Shown piece by piece: positions 32,771-40,839 of a DNA stretch of 64,000 bases. Source of the stretch: JAKACA01 sp050010115. Lineage in GTDB: Bacteria > Actinomycetota > Acidimicrobiia > Acidimicrobiales > Bog-793. Every line of letters starts with the position of its first letter. Positions within the stretch are counted from its first letter, which is position 1. Made by a program: the position numbers and the translations under genes. The stretch spans positions 1-64,000 of the forward strand of contig JBEKLQ010000003.1 of NCBI GenBank assembly GCA_050010115.1. The letters run 5' to 3'. The notes under the pieces are model-generated. The model was not told where the DNA came from and searched no databases. It saw nothing but the letters and a program-made list of their open reading frames with translations.

Positions 32771-33534
32771 TTCTTCCTGCGGCGCAGTGCGTAGACGACG
32801 ATCCTCGCCAGGAACAGCACACCGGCGACGCTCGCATACGGCCACAACCGCTTCGCTAGCGACGGCCCGGCGATGCCGACGAGGTTGACCGGCTCAGCCG
32901 GCACCGACTGGATCTGCCGCACAGCCGGCCGTGCGGACTCGGCGGCGGTCGACTCGGCACCGCTCTCGACGGCAGTCGGCGCAACGCCGAGGCGCTCAGC
33001 GCCAGGCGTCGCAGCCGCAGCGTCGGCAGCCGCCGCCTCGAGCTCGGCAGTGGCGGCGTCAGCGGGCACCGCCTCACCTTCAGCCTCGCTCGGACCCAGC
33101 ACCATGATCTCCAGGTTGTGCACGAACTGGCCGAGCAGCTTCCCCGACACGTCGGCGAGGACACCCCGCCCGAACTGCGCCACCTTGCCGGTGATGGCGA
33201 GGTCGGTCGAGACCATCACTTTCGTGCCCACCCCAGATGGCTCCATCGTCGCAATGATGGTGGCCGAGGCGTTGCCTTGCCCGCGAGTCTCCCGGCCCTC
33301 GGCCTTCAACACGGCTCGGTGGGTAGCCTCGTCCAGTTCCTCGAAGCGCGCGGCACCCTTGTAGGACGCCGTGATCGGGCCCACCTTCACCTTGACGATC
33401 CCGCGGTACTCGTCCCCTTCGATCTCCTTCAACTCAGCGCCCGGAAGGCACGGGGCGATCCGTTCCACGTCAGTCAGGATCGCCCAGGCCTGCTCCACAG
33501 GAACGGCGACTTCGAAGACGTCGGTCAATTCCAT
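32767..33534 (-). CDS. coxG: CoxG-like SRPBCC protein with membrane anchor
   Basis: A 255-residue protein. The first 150 residues form an SRPBCC/CoxG domain (ELTDVFEVAVPVEQAWAILT, then CLPGAELKEIEGDEYRGIVK and VKVGPITASYKGAARFEE). A long Ala/Glu/Pro linker follows, and a C-terminal transmembrane helix (about 228-248) with a final RRRKK anchor ends it. CoxG is known to tether aerobic CO dehydrogenase to the membrane and pass electrons towards the respiratory chain. It is the last gene of the inserted operon. Start ATG 33534 overlaps the mobA-like gene by ten bases; longer open sequence upstream is shadow. Confidence in the family is high; a CO-specific role is doubtful (see coxL). Confidence 0.88.
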   Translation of the reverse strand: MELTDVFEVAVPVEQAWAILTDVERIAPCLPGAELKEIEGDEYRGIVKVKVGPITASYKGAARFEELDEATHRAVLKAEGRETRGQGNASATIIATMEPSGVGTKVMVSTDLAITGKVAQFGRGVLADVSGKLLGQFVHNLEIMVLGPSEAEGEAVPADAATAELEAAAADAAAATPGAERLGVAPTAVESGAESTAAESARPAVRQIQSVPAEPVNLVGIAGPSLAKRLWPYASVAGVLFLARIVVYALRRRKK

Positions 33535-34082
33535 CGGCGGAGGTCCTCTCGGGTGTCGATGTCGGTTGCTATACCCTCGCAGGCTACTTCGACCACAAGT
33601 TCCGGTCGTCTCGACATGAGCGAGCGGGCGCCGGAATCGCCGCTGATCGGCAGCAGGGTCCACACCTGGGCATCCAGCCGGACGGGGTGCCCACGGTGCC
33701 CACGGTAGGTCGCCACGACGATCGGGCCGCCAGGCGCGTCGGCCACACGGCGCCAGGCTTCGGCGGTCAGTCCCGGCATGTCGGCCAGCCCGATGACCGC
33801 GGACGCGTGTCCCTGCCGCTGGCACCAGTCGAGGGCCACGCCCAGCGAGGTGGCCTGGCCCAGCTCCCACTGATGGTTGTGCAGCAGCGTGACCCCTTCG
33901 GGTACCACGTCGCCGAGATCAGCGGCCCCGGTGACGACGACGACCTCGTCGAGTCCCGCCTCGAGCGCCGGCCCGATCGCCCAAGCCACGAGTGGCCGGC
34001 CGTGAGCGGGCGCCAGGAGCTTGGAGCCACCCTGGAACCGTGAGCCCGCCCCGGCAGCCAGTATCACGCCAGCAATGGACAT
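33525..34082 (-). CDS. MobA-like molybdenum cofactor nucleotidyltransferase
   Basis: A 185-residue nucleotidyltransferase of the MobA/MocA type. The nucleotide loop is VILAAGAGSRFQGGSKLLAP, the metal-binding segment LADMPGLTAEAW, and GHRGHPV the usual substrate-side loop. Members join CMP or GMP to molybdopterin to make the cofactor of molybdenum hydroxylases; the xanthine-oxidase-family partners next door use the CMP form (MCD), which favours MocA-type activity. It overlaps coxG and is 21 bases downstream of the XdhC-family gene, so it belongs to the operon. Confidence 0.88.
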   Translation of the reverse strand: MSIAGVILAAGAGSRFQGGSKLLAPAHGRPLVAWAIGPALEAGLDEVVVVTGAADLGDVVPEGVTLLHNHQWELGQATSLGVALDWCQRQGHASAVIGLADMPGLTAEAWRRVADAPGGPIVVATYRGHRGHPVRLDAQVWTLLPISGDSGARSLMSRRPELVVEVACEGIATDIDTREDLRRWN

Positions 34083-34103
34083 CGCGTCGAGCGTACTGAG
34101 CGC

Positions 34104-35024
34104 TCAACGCGAATGAATCGGGCCGGCCCCCGCTCGCAGCGAAGGCACTGGTGTGGCCGTGCGGCAGGCGATGATCTCGGCGCAGATGGCGATCGCCGTC
34201 TCCTCGGGCGTACGAGCGCCGATGGCGAGTCCGATCGGGCTCATCAGGCGCGTCGACAACGCCTCGGGGTCGGCGCCCGCGTCGAGCAAGCGCCGCCACC
34301 GCTCCTCGTGGGTCCGGCGCGACCCCATGGCGCCGAGGTACCCAACGCGGGTCTGCATTGCCGAGAGGACCGCCGGTACGTCGAACTTGGCGTCGTGCGT
34401 CAACACGCAGACGGCGTCTCTGGGCCCCAGATCCTCCCCGACCCGGTTCAAGTAGCGGTCAGGCCACTCGACGATCACCTCGTGCGCCATAGGAAACCGC
34501 TCCACCGTCGCAAAGACAGCCCTAGCGTCGCACACGACGACGTGGTAGCCGAGCAGGCGGCCCACCGACGCGAGGGCGGCGGTGAAGTCCACCGCTCCGA
34601 AGATGATCAGCCGGGGAGGCGGCGCGAACACCTCGATGAACACCTCGACCGACGTCTGGCGTGCCTCGCCGCGCTTGCCATAGTGACGGCTGACGGTCAG
34701 CCCGCTCTCGACAGCAGCCAACACGTCACGGGTCACCACACGGTCGAGATCCGGGTTGCCGAGACTGCCGACGATCTCGGGAGCGGAGTCCGTCGGGACG
34801 ACCAGCAGCTTGGCGCCGAGCGAGACGGCAGGACTCTCCTCTGCCGCCTCCCCCGCTTCGGGCTCGAGCCCGGTGACCGTCGCCAGCGCTGCCGGCCGCG
34901 TCTGACGGAGCGCCGCCCGCAGTGCCTCGAAGACGGGCCGCTGGCTTCCCGAACCCGCCGATGTGGCTGGCCCTGCTGGCAGTCCCGCCCCTGCCTCAGG
35001 CCCTGTGGCCGGTCCCGTGGTCAC
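34104..35024 (-). CDS. XdhC/CoxI family maturation protein (long form)
   Basis: A 306-residue XdhC/CoxI-type chaperone. A Pro/Gly-rich leader is followed by an XdhC N-terminal-like domain (FEALRAALRQTRPAALATVT, then SLGAKLLVV). After it comes the C-terminal Rossmann domain (PRLIIFGAVDFTAALASVGR, then HEVIVEWPDRYL, DAVCVLTHDAKFDVP and YLGAMGSRRTHEER). XdhC proteins bind, protect and sulfurate the molybdenum cofactor before insertion. The GTG start at 35024 overlaps the preceding small gene's stop (GTGA). The usual GxGHxx in the Rossmann loop reads FGAVDF, an unusual substitution. It works together with the separate N-domain protein upstream. Confidence 0.85.
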   Translation of the reverse strand: MTTGPATGPEAGAGLPAGPATSAGSGSQRPVFEALRAALRQTRPAALATVTGLEPEAGEAAEESPAVSLGAKLLVVPTDSAPEIVGSLGNPDLDRVVTRDVLAAVESGLTVSRHYGKRGEARQTSVEVFIEVFAPPPRLIIFGAVDFTAALASVGRLLGYHVVVCDARAVFATVERFPMAHEVIVEWPDRYLNRVGEDLGPRDAVCVLTHDAKFDVPAVLSAMQTRVGYLGAMGSRRTHEERWRRLLDAGADPEALSTRLMSPIGLAIGARTPEETAIAICAEIIACRTATPVPSLRAGAGPIHSR

Positions 35025-35335
35025 CAGTCGATCGGCTCCACCAGCACCCGCAAGGTCCCACCGCAGGTCAGCCCGACGGCGAACGCCTCGTCGTCGGAAT
35101 AGCCGAACGTGCACACACGGGCCGTGCCGGACTCGAGCACCGACAGCGCCTCGGTCACGACCGCCCCTTCCACACACCCGCCGGAGATCGACCCGGCCAC
35201 TTCACCGGCATCGCTGACCTCCATCGTCGCTCCAGGGTCCCGCGGGCTCGATCCCTCCACGGCCACGACCCGGGCGATGGCCACCCGCTTTCCCTCGGCC
35301 AACCATCCGTCGACCTGGTCGAGCACTTCTTTCAT
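35021..35335 (-). CDS. XdhC/CoxI N-terminal domain protein (short form)
   Basis: A 104-residue stand-alone XdhC/CoxI N-terminal domain: VDGWLAEGKRVAIARVVAVE, GSSPRDPGATMEVSD, then GSISGGCVEGAVVTEA with the conserved Cys of SGGCVEG. In many bacteria this domain is fused to a Rossmann domain. Here the two-gene arrangement gives the operon two XdhC-type N-domains, one free and one fused. It lies 22 bases after coxM and overlaps the long XdhC gene by four bases. Role: handling of molybdenum cofactor for the CoxL-like enzyme. Confidence 0.85.
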   Translation of the reverse strand: MKEVLDQVDGWLAEGKRVAIARVVAVEGSSPRDPGATMEVSDAGEVAGSISGGCVEGAVVTEALSVLESGTARVCTFGYSDDEAFAVGLTCGGTLRVLVEPIDW

Positions 35336-35357
35336 GTGGGCCTACCTACTCGAACAC

Positions 35358-36188
35358 TTAGGCCAGCGCCTGGGTGAGCGCCCGACGGACCAGCACGCGC
35401 GACAGGTGCCGCCGGAACGACTCGGAGGCGTTCGCATCGCCAACCACATCCAGCCCGGAGTCAGCCAGCGAGGCAGCATCAGCAGCGGGAGCACCCTCTG
35501 ACACCGCTGCCTCCACGGCCGACGCCCGAACCGGCACTGAGCCGATGTTGATCAGGCTCACCCCGACCGAGGGCCCCCCATTGAGCTTCACCGCTACGGC
35601 GCCAACGATGGCCCAGTCCTGGGCACGCTTGGTGAGCTTCTCGAAGCCCCAACCGCTTGCACCCATCTTCGGGAGCCGGATCTCGGTCAGAATCTCGTCC
35701 GGCGCGAGCGCCGTCTCGAGGAACCCGAGATGGAACTTGGACGCCTCGACCGCTCGCGTCTCGCCCGGGCCGCTCATCATGAGCGTCCCGCCGAGCGCCA
35801 AGACGAGGGCAGGAAGGTCGGAGGCGGCGTCGCCGTGGGCAATCGATCCACCGATCGTGCCCCGGTGGCGCACCTGCGGATCGCCGATCTGCCCGGCGAC
35901 GTGAGCGAGCACCGGGAGCTCGGCAGCCACCAGGGGCGAACGCGACAGCTCGTCGTGGGAGGTGAGCGCCCCGATGGCGAGGTGGTCGCCGCCGTCACGG
36001 ACGTAGGACAGCTCCGAGAGCCGGCCGATGTCGACAAGCACGTCCGGAGTGGCCAAGCGCAGCTTCATCAACGGCAGCAGCGAGTGCCCGCCGGCGAGCA
36101 GCTTGGCGGAATCGCCGTGCTCGTTCAATAACTCGAGGGCGTGAGCGAAGGACTCGGCTCGCACGTACTCGAAAGCGGATGGGATCAC
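35358..36188 (-). CDS. coxM: FAD-binding subunit of molybdenum hydroxylase (CoxM-like)
   Basis: A 276-residue FAD subunit of a xanthine-oxidase-family enzyme. The FAD motifs KLLAGGHSLLPLMKLRL (about 31-47) and RHRGTIGGSIAHGDAASDLP are both complete, and the C-terminal CO_deh_flav_C part follows. It passes electrons from the 2Fe-2S subunit to the final acceptor. GTG 36188 overlaps the coxS stop by four bases (GTGA). The gene order coxL-coxS-coxM differs from the classic M-S-L order of form I CO dehydrogenases. With the AYRGAGR loop in CoxL this points to a form II or related enzyme. Confidence 0.92.
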   Translation of the reverse strand: MIPSAFEYVRAESFAHALELLNEHGDSAKLLAGGHSLLPLMKLRLATPDVLVDIGRLSELSYVRDGGDHLAIGALTSHDELSRSPLVAAELPVLAHVAGQIGDPQVRHRGTIGGSIAHGDAASDLPALVLALGGTLMMSGPGETRAVEASKFHLGFLETALAPDEILTEIRLPKMGASGWGFEKLTKRAQDWAIVGAVAVKLNGGPSVGVSLINIGSVPVRASAVEAAVSEGAPAADAASLADSGLDVVGDANASESFRRHLSRVLVRRALTQALA

Positions 36189-36667
36189 GACCGCAGCTCC
36201 GGCGCCCGGGCAGCAGCCATGGCCGCCTCGATGATGTTGTGGTACCCGGTGCATCGGCAGAGGTTGCCCTCGAGACCCAACCGCACGTCGGCCTCTGTGA
36301 GCTCTTCGCCATCGCCGCGCTCTGCGAGGAGCGACGTGATGGCCATCACCATGCCGGGCGTGCAGTAGCCGCACTGGAGACCGTGGTGCTCCCGGAACGC
36401 TCGCTGCACCGGGTGCATCGTCCCGTCCGCCGCGGCCATCCCTTCGATGGTCGTCACCTCGGCACCGTCGGCCTGGGCCGCCAGCACGGTGCAGGACTTC
36501 ACGGACCGGCCGTCGAGCAGCACGGTGCAGGCGCCGCAGGACGTGGTGTCGCAGCCGACGTTCGTCCCCTTCAGCCCGGCCGCGTCCCGTATGTAGTGGA
36601 CGAGCAGCGTCCGCGCCTCGACGTCGTGGGACGTCTCGGTGCCGTTGAGTGTGATCGTGACCCGCAT
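36185..36667 (-). CDS. coxS: 2Fe-2S subunit of molybdenum hydroxylase (CoxS-like)
   Basis: A 160-residue iron-sulfur subunit holding two [2Fe-2S] clusters. The plant-type cluster uses Cys39, Cys44, Cys47 and Cys59 (CDTTSCGAC, then SCTV). The second uses CGYC (99-102) and CRC (137-139). It relays electrons from the Mo site to FAD. AAAGGAG stands before ATG 36667, so the longer open frame upstream is not used. It starts two bases after the coxL stop and overlaps coxM. Confidence 0.93.
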   Translation of the reverse strand: MRVTITLNGTETSHDVEARTLLVHYIRDAAGLKGTNVGCDTTSCGACTVLLDGRSVKSCTVLAAQADGAEVTTIEGMAAADGTMHPVQRAFREHHGLQCGYCTPGMVMAITSLLAERGDGEELTEADVRLGLEGNLCRCTGYHNIIEAAMAAARAPELRS

Positions 36668-36669
36668 GG

Positions 36670-38973
36670 TCAAGCTGCTCCTTTCTCCTCGTGAGCCGGT
36701 GAACCGGCGCCGCCCGCCGCCTGGATCGCCGTCCACACGCGCTCGGGCGTCGTCGGCATGTCGATGTGCCGCACACCGAGGTGGGCGACCGCATCCACGA
36801 CGGCGTTGTGCACCGCTGGCGTCGAGCCGATCGTGCCGGACTCGCCGATGCCTTTGGCACCGAGAGGGTTTCTCGGGGTGGGTGTCTCGGTGAACGCCGT
36901 CTCGAACGCCGGCAGCTCGGCAGCCGACACCATCGAGTAGTCGGCGAGGTTGGCGGTGAGCGGGTTGCCGGCGGCGTCGTAAGTGAACTCCTCCATCAAC
37001 GCCTGCGCCGCCCCCTGGGCGATCCCGCCGTGGACCTGCCCCTCGGCCAGGAGCGGGTTGAGGATGCGACCGGCGTCGTCGACGGCGATGTGCCGCACCA
37101 GTTTGACCGAACCGGTCTCGGTGTCGACCTCCACGACGGCGACGTGCGTCCCGAACGGGAACGTCGCCCCGCCCGAGGACATGTCCACCTCGGCCATGAG
37201 CGGCGAGCCGTCACGGTCGAGCGACGCCTGCGCCAGCTCGCCCCACCCCCGGGCGATGGCCGGCGTGCCGGCGACGTGAAAGGCGCCGCTCGGGCGGTCG
37301 AGCACGATGTCGGCTGCGTCGGCCTCGAACAGGTCAGCCGCCAGCGACTTGGCTTTGTCGACGACTTCGAGCGCCGCCTGGTTGACGGCCGAGCCGCCGA
37401 CTTGCAGGGAGCGGGACCCGAACGTGCCGACGCCCCGGGGCACGATGTCGGTGTCGCCGTGGATGACCTCGATGTCGTCGATTCCGATGCCGAGCTGGTC
37501 GGCGACGATCATCGACCAGGCGGTGTGGTGGCCCTGGCCGTGGGGCGACGTGCCCGTGCGGACGATCGCCCGCCCGCTCGGGAGGATCTCGACGGCGCCG
37601 TACTCGCCTTCGGGCACGCCGTTGGTGATCTCGACGTACGACGAGATCCCGATGCCGATCTGGTGCGAATCGCCGGCTGCCCGCCGAGCCTGTTGCTCCG
37701 ACCGCAGCTCCTCGTACCCGGCCATCTCGAGCGCCAGGTCAAACGCTGTCAGGTACTCGCCGCAGTCGTACTCCGTGCCCGTCGGCGTCGTGTAGGGAAA
37801 GGCGTCGGCGGCGATGAGGTTCCTCCGGCGCAGCTCGGCCGGGCTCATGCCGATCTCCGCCGCGTAGCAGTCCATCGCCCGCTCGAGGGCGGCGGTGGCC
37901 TCTGGGCGGCCGGCTCCCCGGTAGGCGACGGTGGGAACCGTGTTCGTGACGACCGAGTTGCTCGAGCACTCGCCGCGGGGGATCGTGTAGACGCCGGTCG
38001 CCATCGTGCGGGTCATGAACGGCAGCACGGCGCCGATCGCCGGGTAGGCGCCGGCGTCCTGCAGGACGTCGATCCGGTACGCGAGGATGCGGCCGTCGCG
38101 GGTGCCGCCGATCTCGACGTCCTGGACCTGCGCCCGGCCGTGGCCGAGACCGACCATGGACTCGGACCGGGTCTCGACCCAGCGCACCGGCCGGCCGAGC
38201 GCACGAGCCGCCCAGGCGACGACGAGGTCCTCGGCGTACACGCTCGCCTTGGCGCCGAAACCACCCCCGACGTCGGGAGCGATGACGTGGATCTGCTCCG
38301 GGTCGACACCGAGCGACGTGGCGAGCGTGTCCCGCACGCCGTGGGCGGCCTGGGTCGACGAGTAGAACAACAACCGCCCATCCTCCTCGATGATGGCGGC
38401 GGCGGCACGACCCTCCATCGGGCACGGGGCGACCCGCTGGTTCAGGATTCGCTGGGAGACGACGACGTCGCAGCCGTCGAACAGCGTCTCGTCACGCCCG
38501 AACTGCAACGAGAAGCAGTTGTTCGTCCCCACTTCGGGGAACAGCAGCGTCTCGTCCTGCAGCGCCTCTTCGGGGTCCACGACGACCGGCAGCGCCTCGT
38601 AGTCGACGATCACGAATTCGGCGGCATCGGCGGCGGCGGACGGCGATTCGGCCACGATCGCCACGACCGGCTCGCCCACGTAGCGCACCACACCGCTCGC
38701 AAGCACGGGCCGGGTCATGGCCTGGTTCAAGAACGCCATGCCGGGTGGCATCGGAGCGAGACCGAGATCGTCGTGGGAGTAAACGGCGACCACACCAGGT
38801 GCTGCCCTCGCCTCGTCGAGGTCGATGTTCTCGATCCTGCCGTGCGCCACCGTCGACCGGACGAAGCCGAGGCTCAGCGCACCCGGTAGATCGAGGTCGC
38901 CGACATAGGTGCCACCCGTCGTGAGGAGCTTGGGGTCCTCGCGACGGAGCACGCGATTGCCGAGGATACTCAT
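36670..38973 (-). CDS. coxL: Molybdenum-binding large subunit, form II CO dehydrogenase-like
   Basis: The 767-residue molybdopterin-binding catalytic subunit of a xanthine-oxidase-family hydroxylase. Family motifs are DVGGGFGAKASVY in the middle and GAKGIGESGTIGSTPAVHNA near the end, holding the active-site Glu. The active-site loop reads AYRGAGR (about residue 350), the mark of form II CoxL and relatives; true form I CO dehydrogenases carry a Cys-containing AYxCSFR. CO oxidation is therefore uncertain, and a heterocycle, aldehyde or carboxylate hydroxylation is as likely. First gene of the operon. A 60-base gap separates it from divIC, whose canonical neighbour DUF501 now lies 6.2 kb away. 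Confidence 0.9.
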   Translation of the reverse strand: MSILGNRVLRREDPKLLTTGGTYVGDLDLPGALSLGFVRSTVAHGRIENIDLDEARAAPGVVAVYSHDDLGLAPMPPGMAFLNQAMTRPVLASGVVRYVGEPVVAIVAESPSAAADAAEFVIVDYEALPVVVDPEEALQDETLLFPEVGTNNCFSLQFGRDETLFDGCDVVVSQRILNQRVAPCPMEGRAAAAIIEEDGRLLFYSSTQAAHGVRDTLATSLGVDPEQIHVIAPDVGGGFGAKASVYAEDLVVAWAARALGRPVRWVETRSESMVGLGHGRAQVQDVEIGGTRDGRILAYRIDVLQDAGAYPAIGAVLPFMTRTMATGVYTIPRGECSSNSVVTNTVPTVAYRGAGRPEATAALERAMDCYAAEIGMSPAELRRRNLIAADAFPYTTPTGTEYDCGEYLTAFDLALEMAGYEELRSEQQARRAAGDSHQIGIGISSYVEITNGVPEGEYGAVEILPSGRAIVRTGTSPHGQGHHTAWSMIVADQLGIGIDDIEVIHGDTDIVPRGVGTFGSRSLQVGGSAVNQAALEVVDKAKSLAADLFEADAADIVLDRPSGAFHVAGTPAIARGWGELAQASLDRDGSPLMAEVDMSSGGATFPFGTHVAVVEVDTETGSVKLVRHIAVDDAGRILNPLLAEGQVHGGIAQGAAQALMEEFTYDAAGNPLTANLADYSMVSAAELPAFETAFTETPTPRNPLGAKGIGESGTIGSTPAVHNAVVDAVAHLGVRHIDMPTTPERVWTAIQAAGGAGSPAHEEKGAA

Positions 38974-39033
38974 AGGCGCCGACCCTAACCGCGAGCGGCC
39001 GGATCGCGCCCGAGTTGCTTCAGCTCATTCGCC

Positions 39034-39480
39034 TCAGGGGGTGGCTTTCCAGAACTCGAAACGCTGCAGCAGCCTCGCCCAGAAACCCTCGCCTTTCGCC
39101 GGCGCGCTCGCCGCCGCCGGGGTCGAGCTCACGATCGAATCGGTCGGCACGAGATCGGACTTCGGCACCGAGATCGAGCCGAGTGGGCCCGCGGAGCTGC
39201 CGGACTTCGATGGTGAGGGGAGCACCACGACCGAGCGCTGCCCCTTCGCCACCAGCCCGTAGTCCTGGTGGGCGATCCGGGCGACGGTGCTCGGCTGGTG
39301 CAATGAGCTGACTTCCGAAGCGAGGGATCGGTTCTCTGCTTGCAACTCGGTCAGCTGACTCGTGGCCTGGGCTACCGCCGCGTGCTGGCGCAGCAGCTGG
39401 CCGAGCGGGAACTCGGTGGCGACGATGGCGATGCCGGCGACGAACGACACCAGCAGGAAGATCCTGGCGCGGGCGATCAT
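39034..39480 (-). CDS. FtsB/DivIC-type septum formation initiator
   Basis: A 148-residue bitopic division protein. A membrane helix (about 5-25, FLLVSFVAGIAIVATEF) is followed by a coiled coil (QATSQLTELQAENRSLASEV) and the conserved DYGLVAKGQRSVVVLP. A longer, Ser/Pro/Ala-rich tail than usual (about 90-130) ends in an aromatic RLLQRFEFWKA. FtsB/DivIC joins FtsL and FtsQ to activate septal peptidoglycan synthesis. ATG 39480 overlaps the eno stop (ATGA), the arrangement expected in actinobacteria. Downstream the native cluster is interrupted by the cox operon. Confidence 0.88.
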   Translation of the reverse strand: MIARARIFLLVSFVAGIAIVATEFPLGQLLRQHAAVAQATSQLTELQAENRSLASEVSSLHQPSTVARIAHQDYGLVAKGQRSVVVLPSPSKSGSSAGPLGSISVPKSDLVPTDSIVSSTPAAASAPAKGEGFWARLLQRFEFWKATP

Positions 39481-40787
39481 CAGGTACCGGCTCCGCTGGC
39501 GGCTCCGACCGCGCCGTGCGCGAACGCGGCGAGGCCCGGGTACTCGGCTGCTTCCCCGAGCGCTTCTTCGATGCGCAGCAATTGGTTGTACTTGGCGACC
39601 CGGTCCGAGCGAGCCGGCGCGCCCGTCTTGATCTGCCCGCAGTTCGTCGCCACGGCGAGGTCGGCGATCGTCGTGTCCTCGGTCTCGCCCGAGCGGTGCG
39701 AGATCACCGAGCGGTAGCCGGCGATCGTCGCGGTGCGGATGGTGTGGAGGGTCTCGGTCAGTGTGCCGATCTGGTTCAGCTTGATGAGCACTGCGTTCGC
39801 CACGCCCTCGCGGATGCCGCGCTCGAGCCGGTCGACGTTCGTCACGAAGATGTCGTCGCCCACGATCTGGGTCCGGTCACCGACGGCCGCCGTCAACGCC
39901 GCCCAACCATCCCAGTCCTCTTCGGCCATCGGGTCCTCGAGGAACACCACGGGGTAGCGGTCCACGATGTCGACCCAGTAGCCGGCGAACTCCTCGGGCG
40001 ACAGGGTGCGGCCCTCGCCCTCGAGGACATAGTTGCCGTCGCGCCATAATGCGGTCGTTGCCGGGTCGAGGGCGATGGCGACCTCGGTGCCGGGGACCCG
40101 GCCGGCCCGCTCGATGGCCTCGAGGAGGATCTGGAGGGCGTCCTCGTTGTGAGCGAGGTCCGGGGCGAAGCCCCCTTCGTCACCGACGCCCGTCTTGAGC
40201 CCACGCTCGTGCAGGACCGTCTTCAGGCTGTGGTATGTCTCGGCGCCCCATCGGAGCGCCTCGGAGAACGAGGCAGCGCCGACCGGAGAGATCATGAACT
40301 CCTGGAAGTCGACGTTGTTGTCGGCGTGCACGCCACCGTTGAGGACGTTCATCATCGGCACGGGTAGGACGTGGGCATCGGCGCCACCGATGTAGCGGAA
40401 GAGCGGCAGGCCGAAGTCGGCCGCCGCCGCCTTCGCGACCGCGATCGAGGCGCCGAGCACAGCGTTGGCCCCGAGACGGCTCTTGCCGGGCGTGCCGTCG
40501 AGGTCGATCAGGCGTTGGTCGATGAGCCGCTGGGCCGTGGCGTCGTGCCCGAGGAGGGCCGCGGCGATCTCGTGGCGGACGTTCTCGACCGCCTTGAGCA
40601 CGCCCTTCCCGCCGAATCGGGCGCCTCCGTCGCGGAGCTCGACCGCTTCGAGGCTCCCGGTCGACGCGCCGGACGGCACGATCGTGCTGCCGGCGGCACC
40701 TGACTCGAGGACGCACGTCACCTCGATCGTCGGGTTGCCACGTGAGTCGAGTACCTCTCGTGCTGTGAGCGCAGAGATGGAAGTCAC
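39480..40787 (-). CDS. eno: Enolase
   Basis: A 435-residue enolase, normal length, converting 2-phosphoglycerate to phosphoenolpyruvate. Motifs are intact: AREVLDSRGNPTIEV at the start, VPSGASTGSLEAVELRDGG (catalytic loop), GDEGGFAPDL (general acid Glu region), VFLEDPMAEEDWDGW, VLIKLNQIGTLTET (general base Lys) and ISHRSGETEDTTIADLAV. Essential glycolytic gene on the minus strand. It overlaps divIC and lies about 50 bases downstream of mazG; an AT-rich stretch with AGTTACCAAAGTAAAC (40821-40836) upstream may hold a promoter. Confidence 0.97.
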   Translation of the reverse strand: MTSISALTAREVLDSRGNPTIEVTCVLESGAAGSTIVPSGASTGSLEAVELRDGGARFGGKGVLKAVENVRHEIAAALLGHDATAQRLIDQRLIDLDGTPGKSRLGANAVLGASIAVAKAAAADFGLPLFRYIGGADAHVLPVPMMNVLNGGVHADNNVDFQEFMISPVGAASFSEALRWGAETYHSLKTVLHERGLKTGVGDEGGFAPDLAHNEDALQILLEAIERAGRVPGTEVAIALDPATTALWRDGNYVLEGEGRTLSPEEFAGYWVDIVDRYPVVFLEDPMAEEDWDGWAALTAAVGDRTQIVGDDIFVTNVDRLERGIREGVANAVLIKLNQIGTLTETLHTIRTATIAGYRSVISHRSGETEDTTIADLAVATNCGQIKTGAPARSDRVAKYNQLLRIEEALGEAAEYPGLAAFAHGAVGAASGAGT

Positions 40788-40839
40788 GGCTGAGTCGCTC
40801 CTGTTGAAAGTGTGAACGAAGTTACCAAAGTAAACGATG

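Noticed and set aside
36766..38889. Long plus-strand open frame (707 codons) opposite coxL
   Set aside because: Antisense shadow in high-GC DNA; the minus strand encodes a full CoxL with all motifs. The same applies to the open frames opposite the ThDP enzyme (3318-4889), the NlpC/P60-acyltransferase pair (22070-24613) and the xdhC genes (34113-35102).
36670..38973. Calling the cox operon an aerobic CO dehydrogenase
   Set aside because: The active-site loop is AYRGAGR (form II or relatives), which lacks the Cys that defines CO-oxidising form I enzymes.
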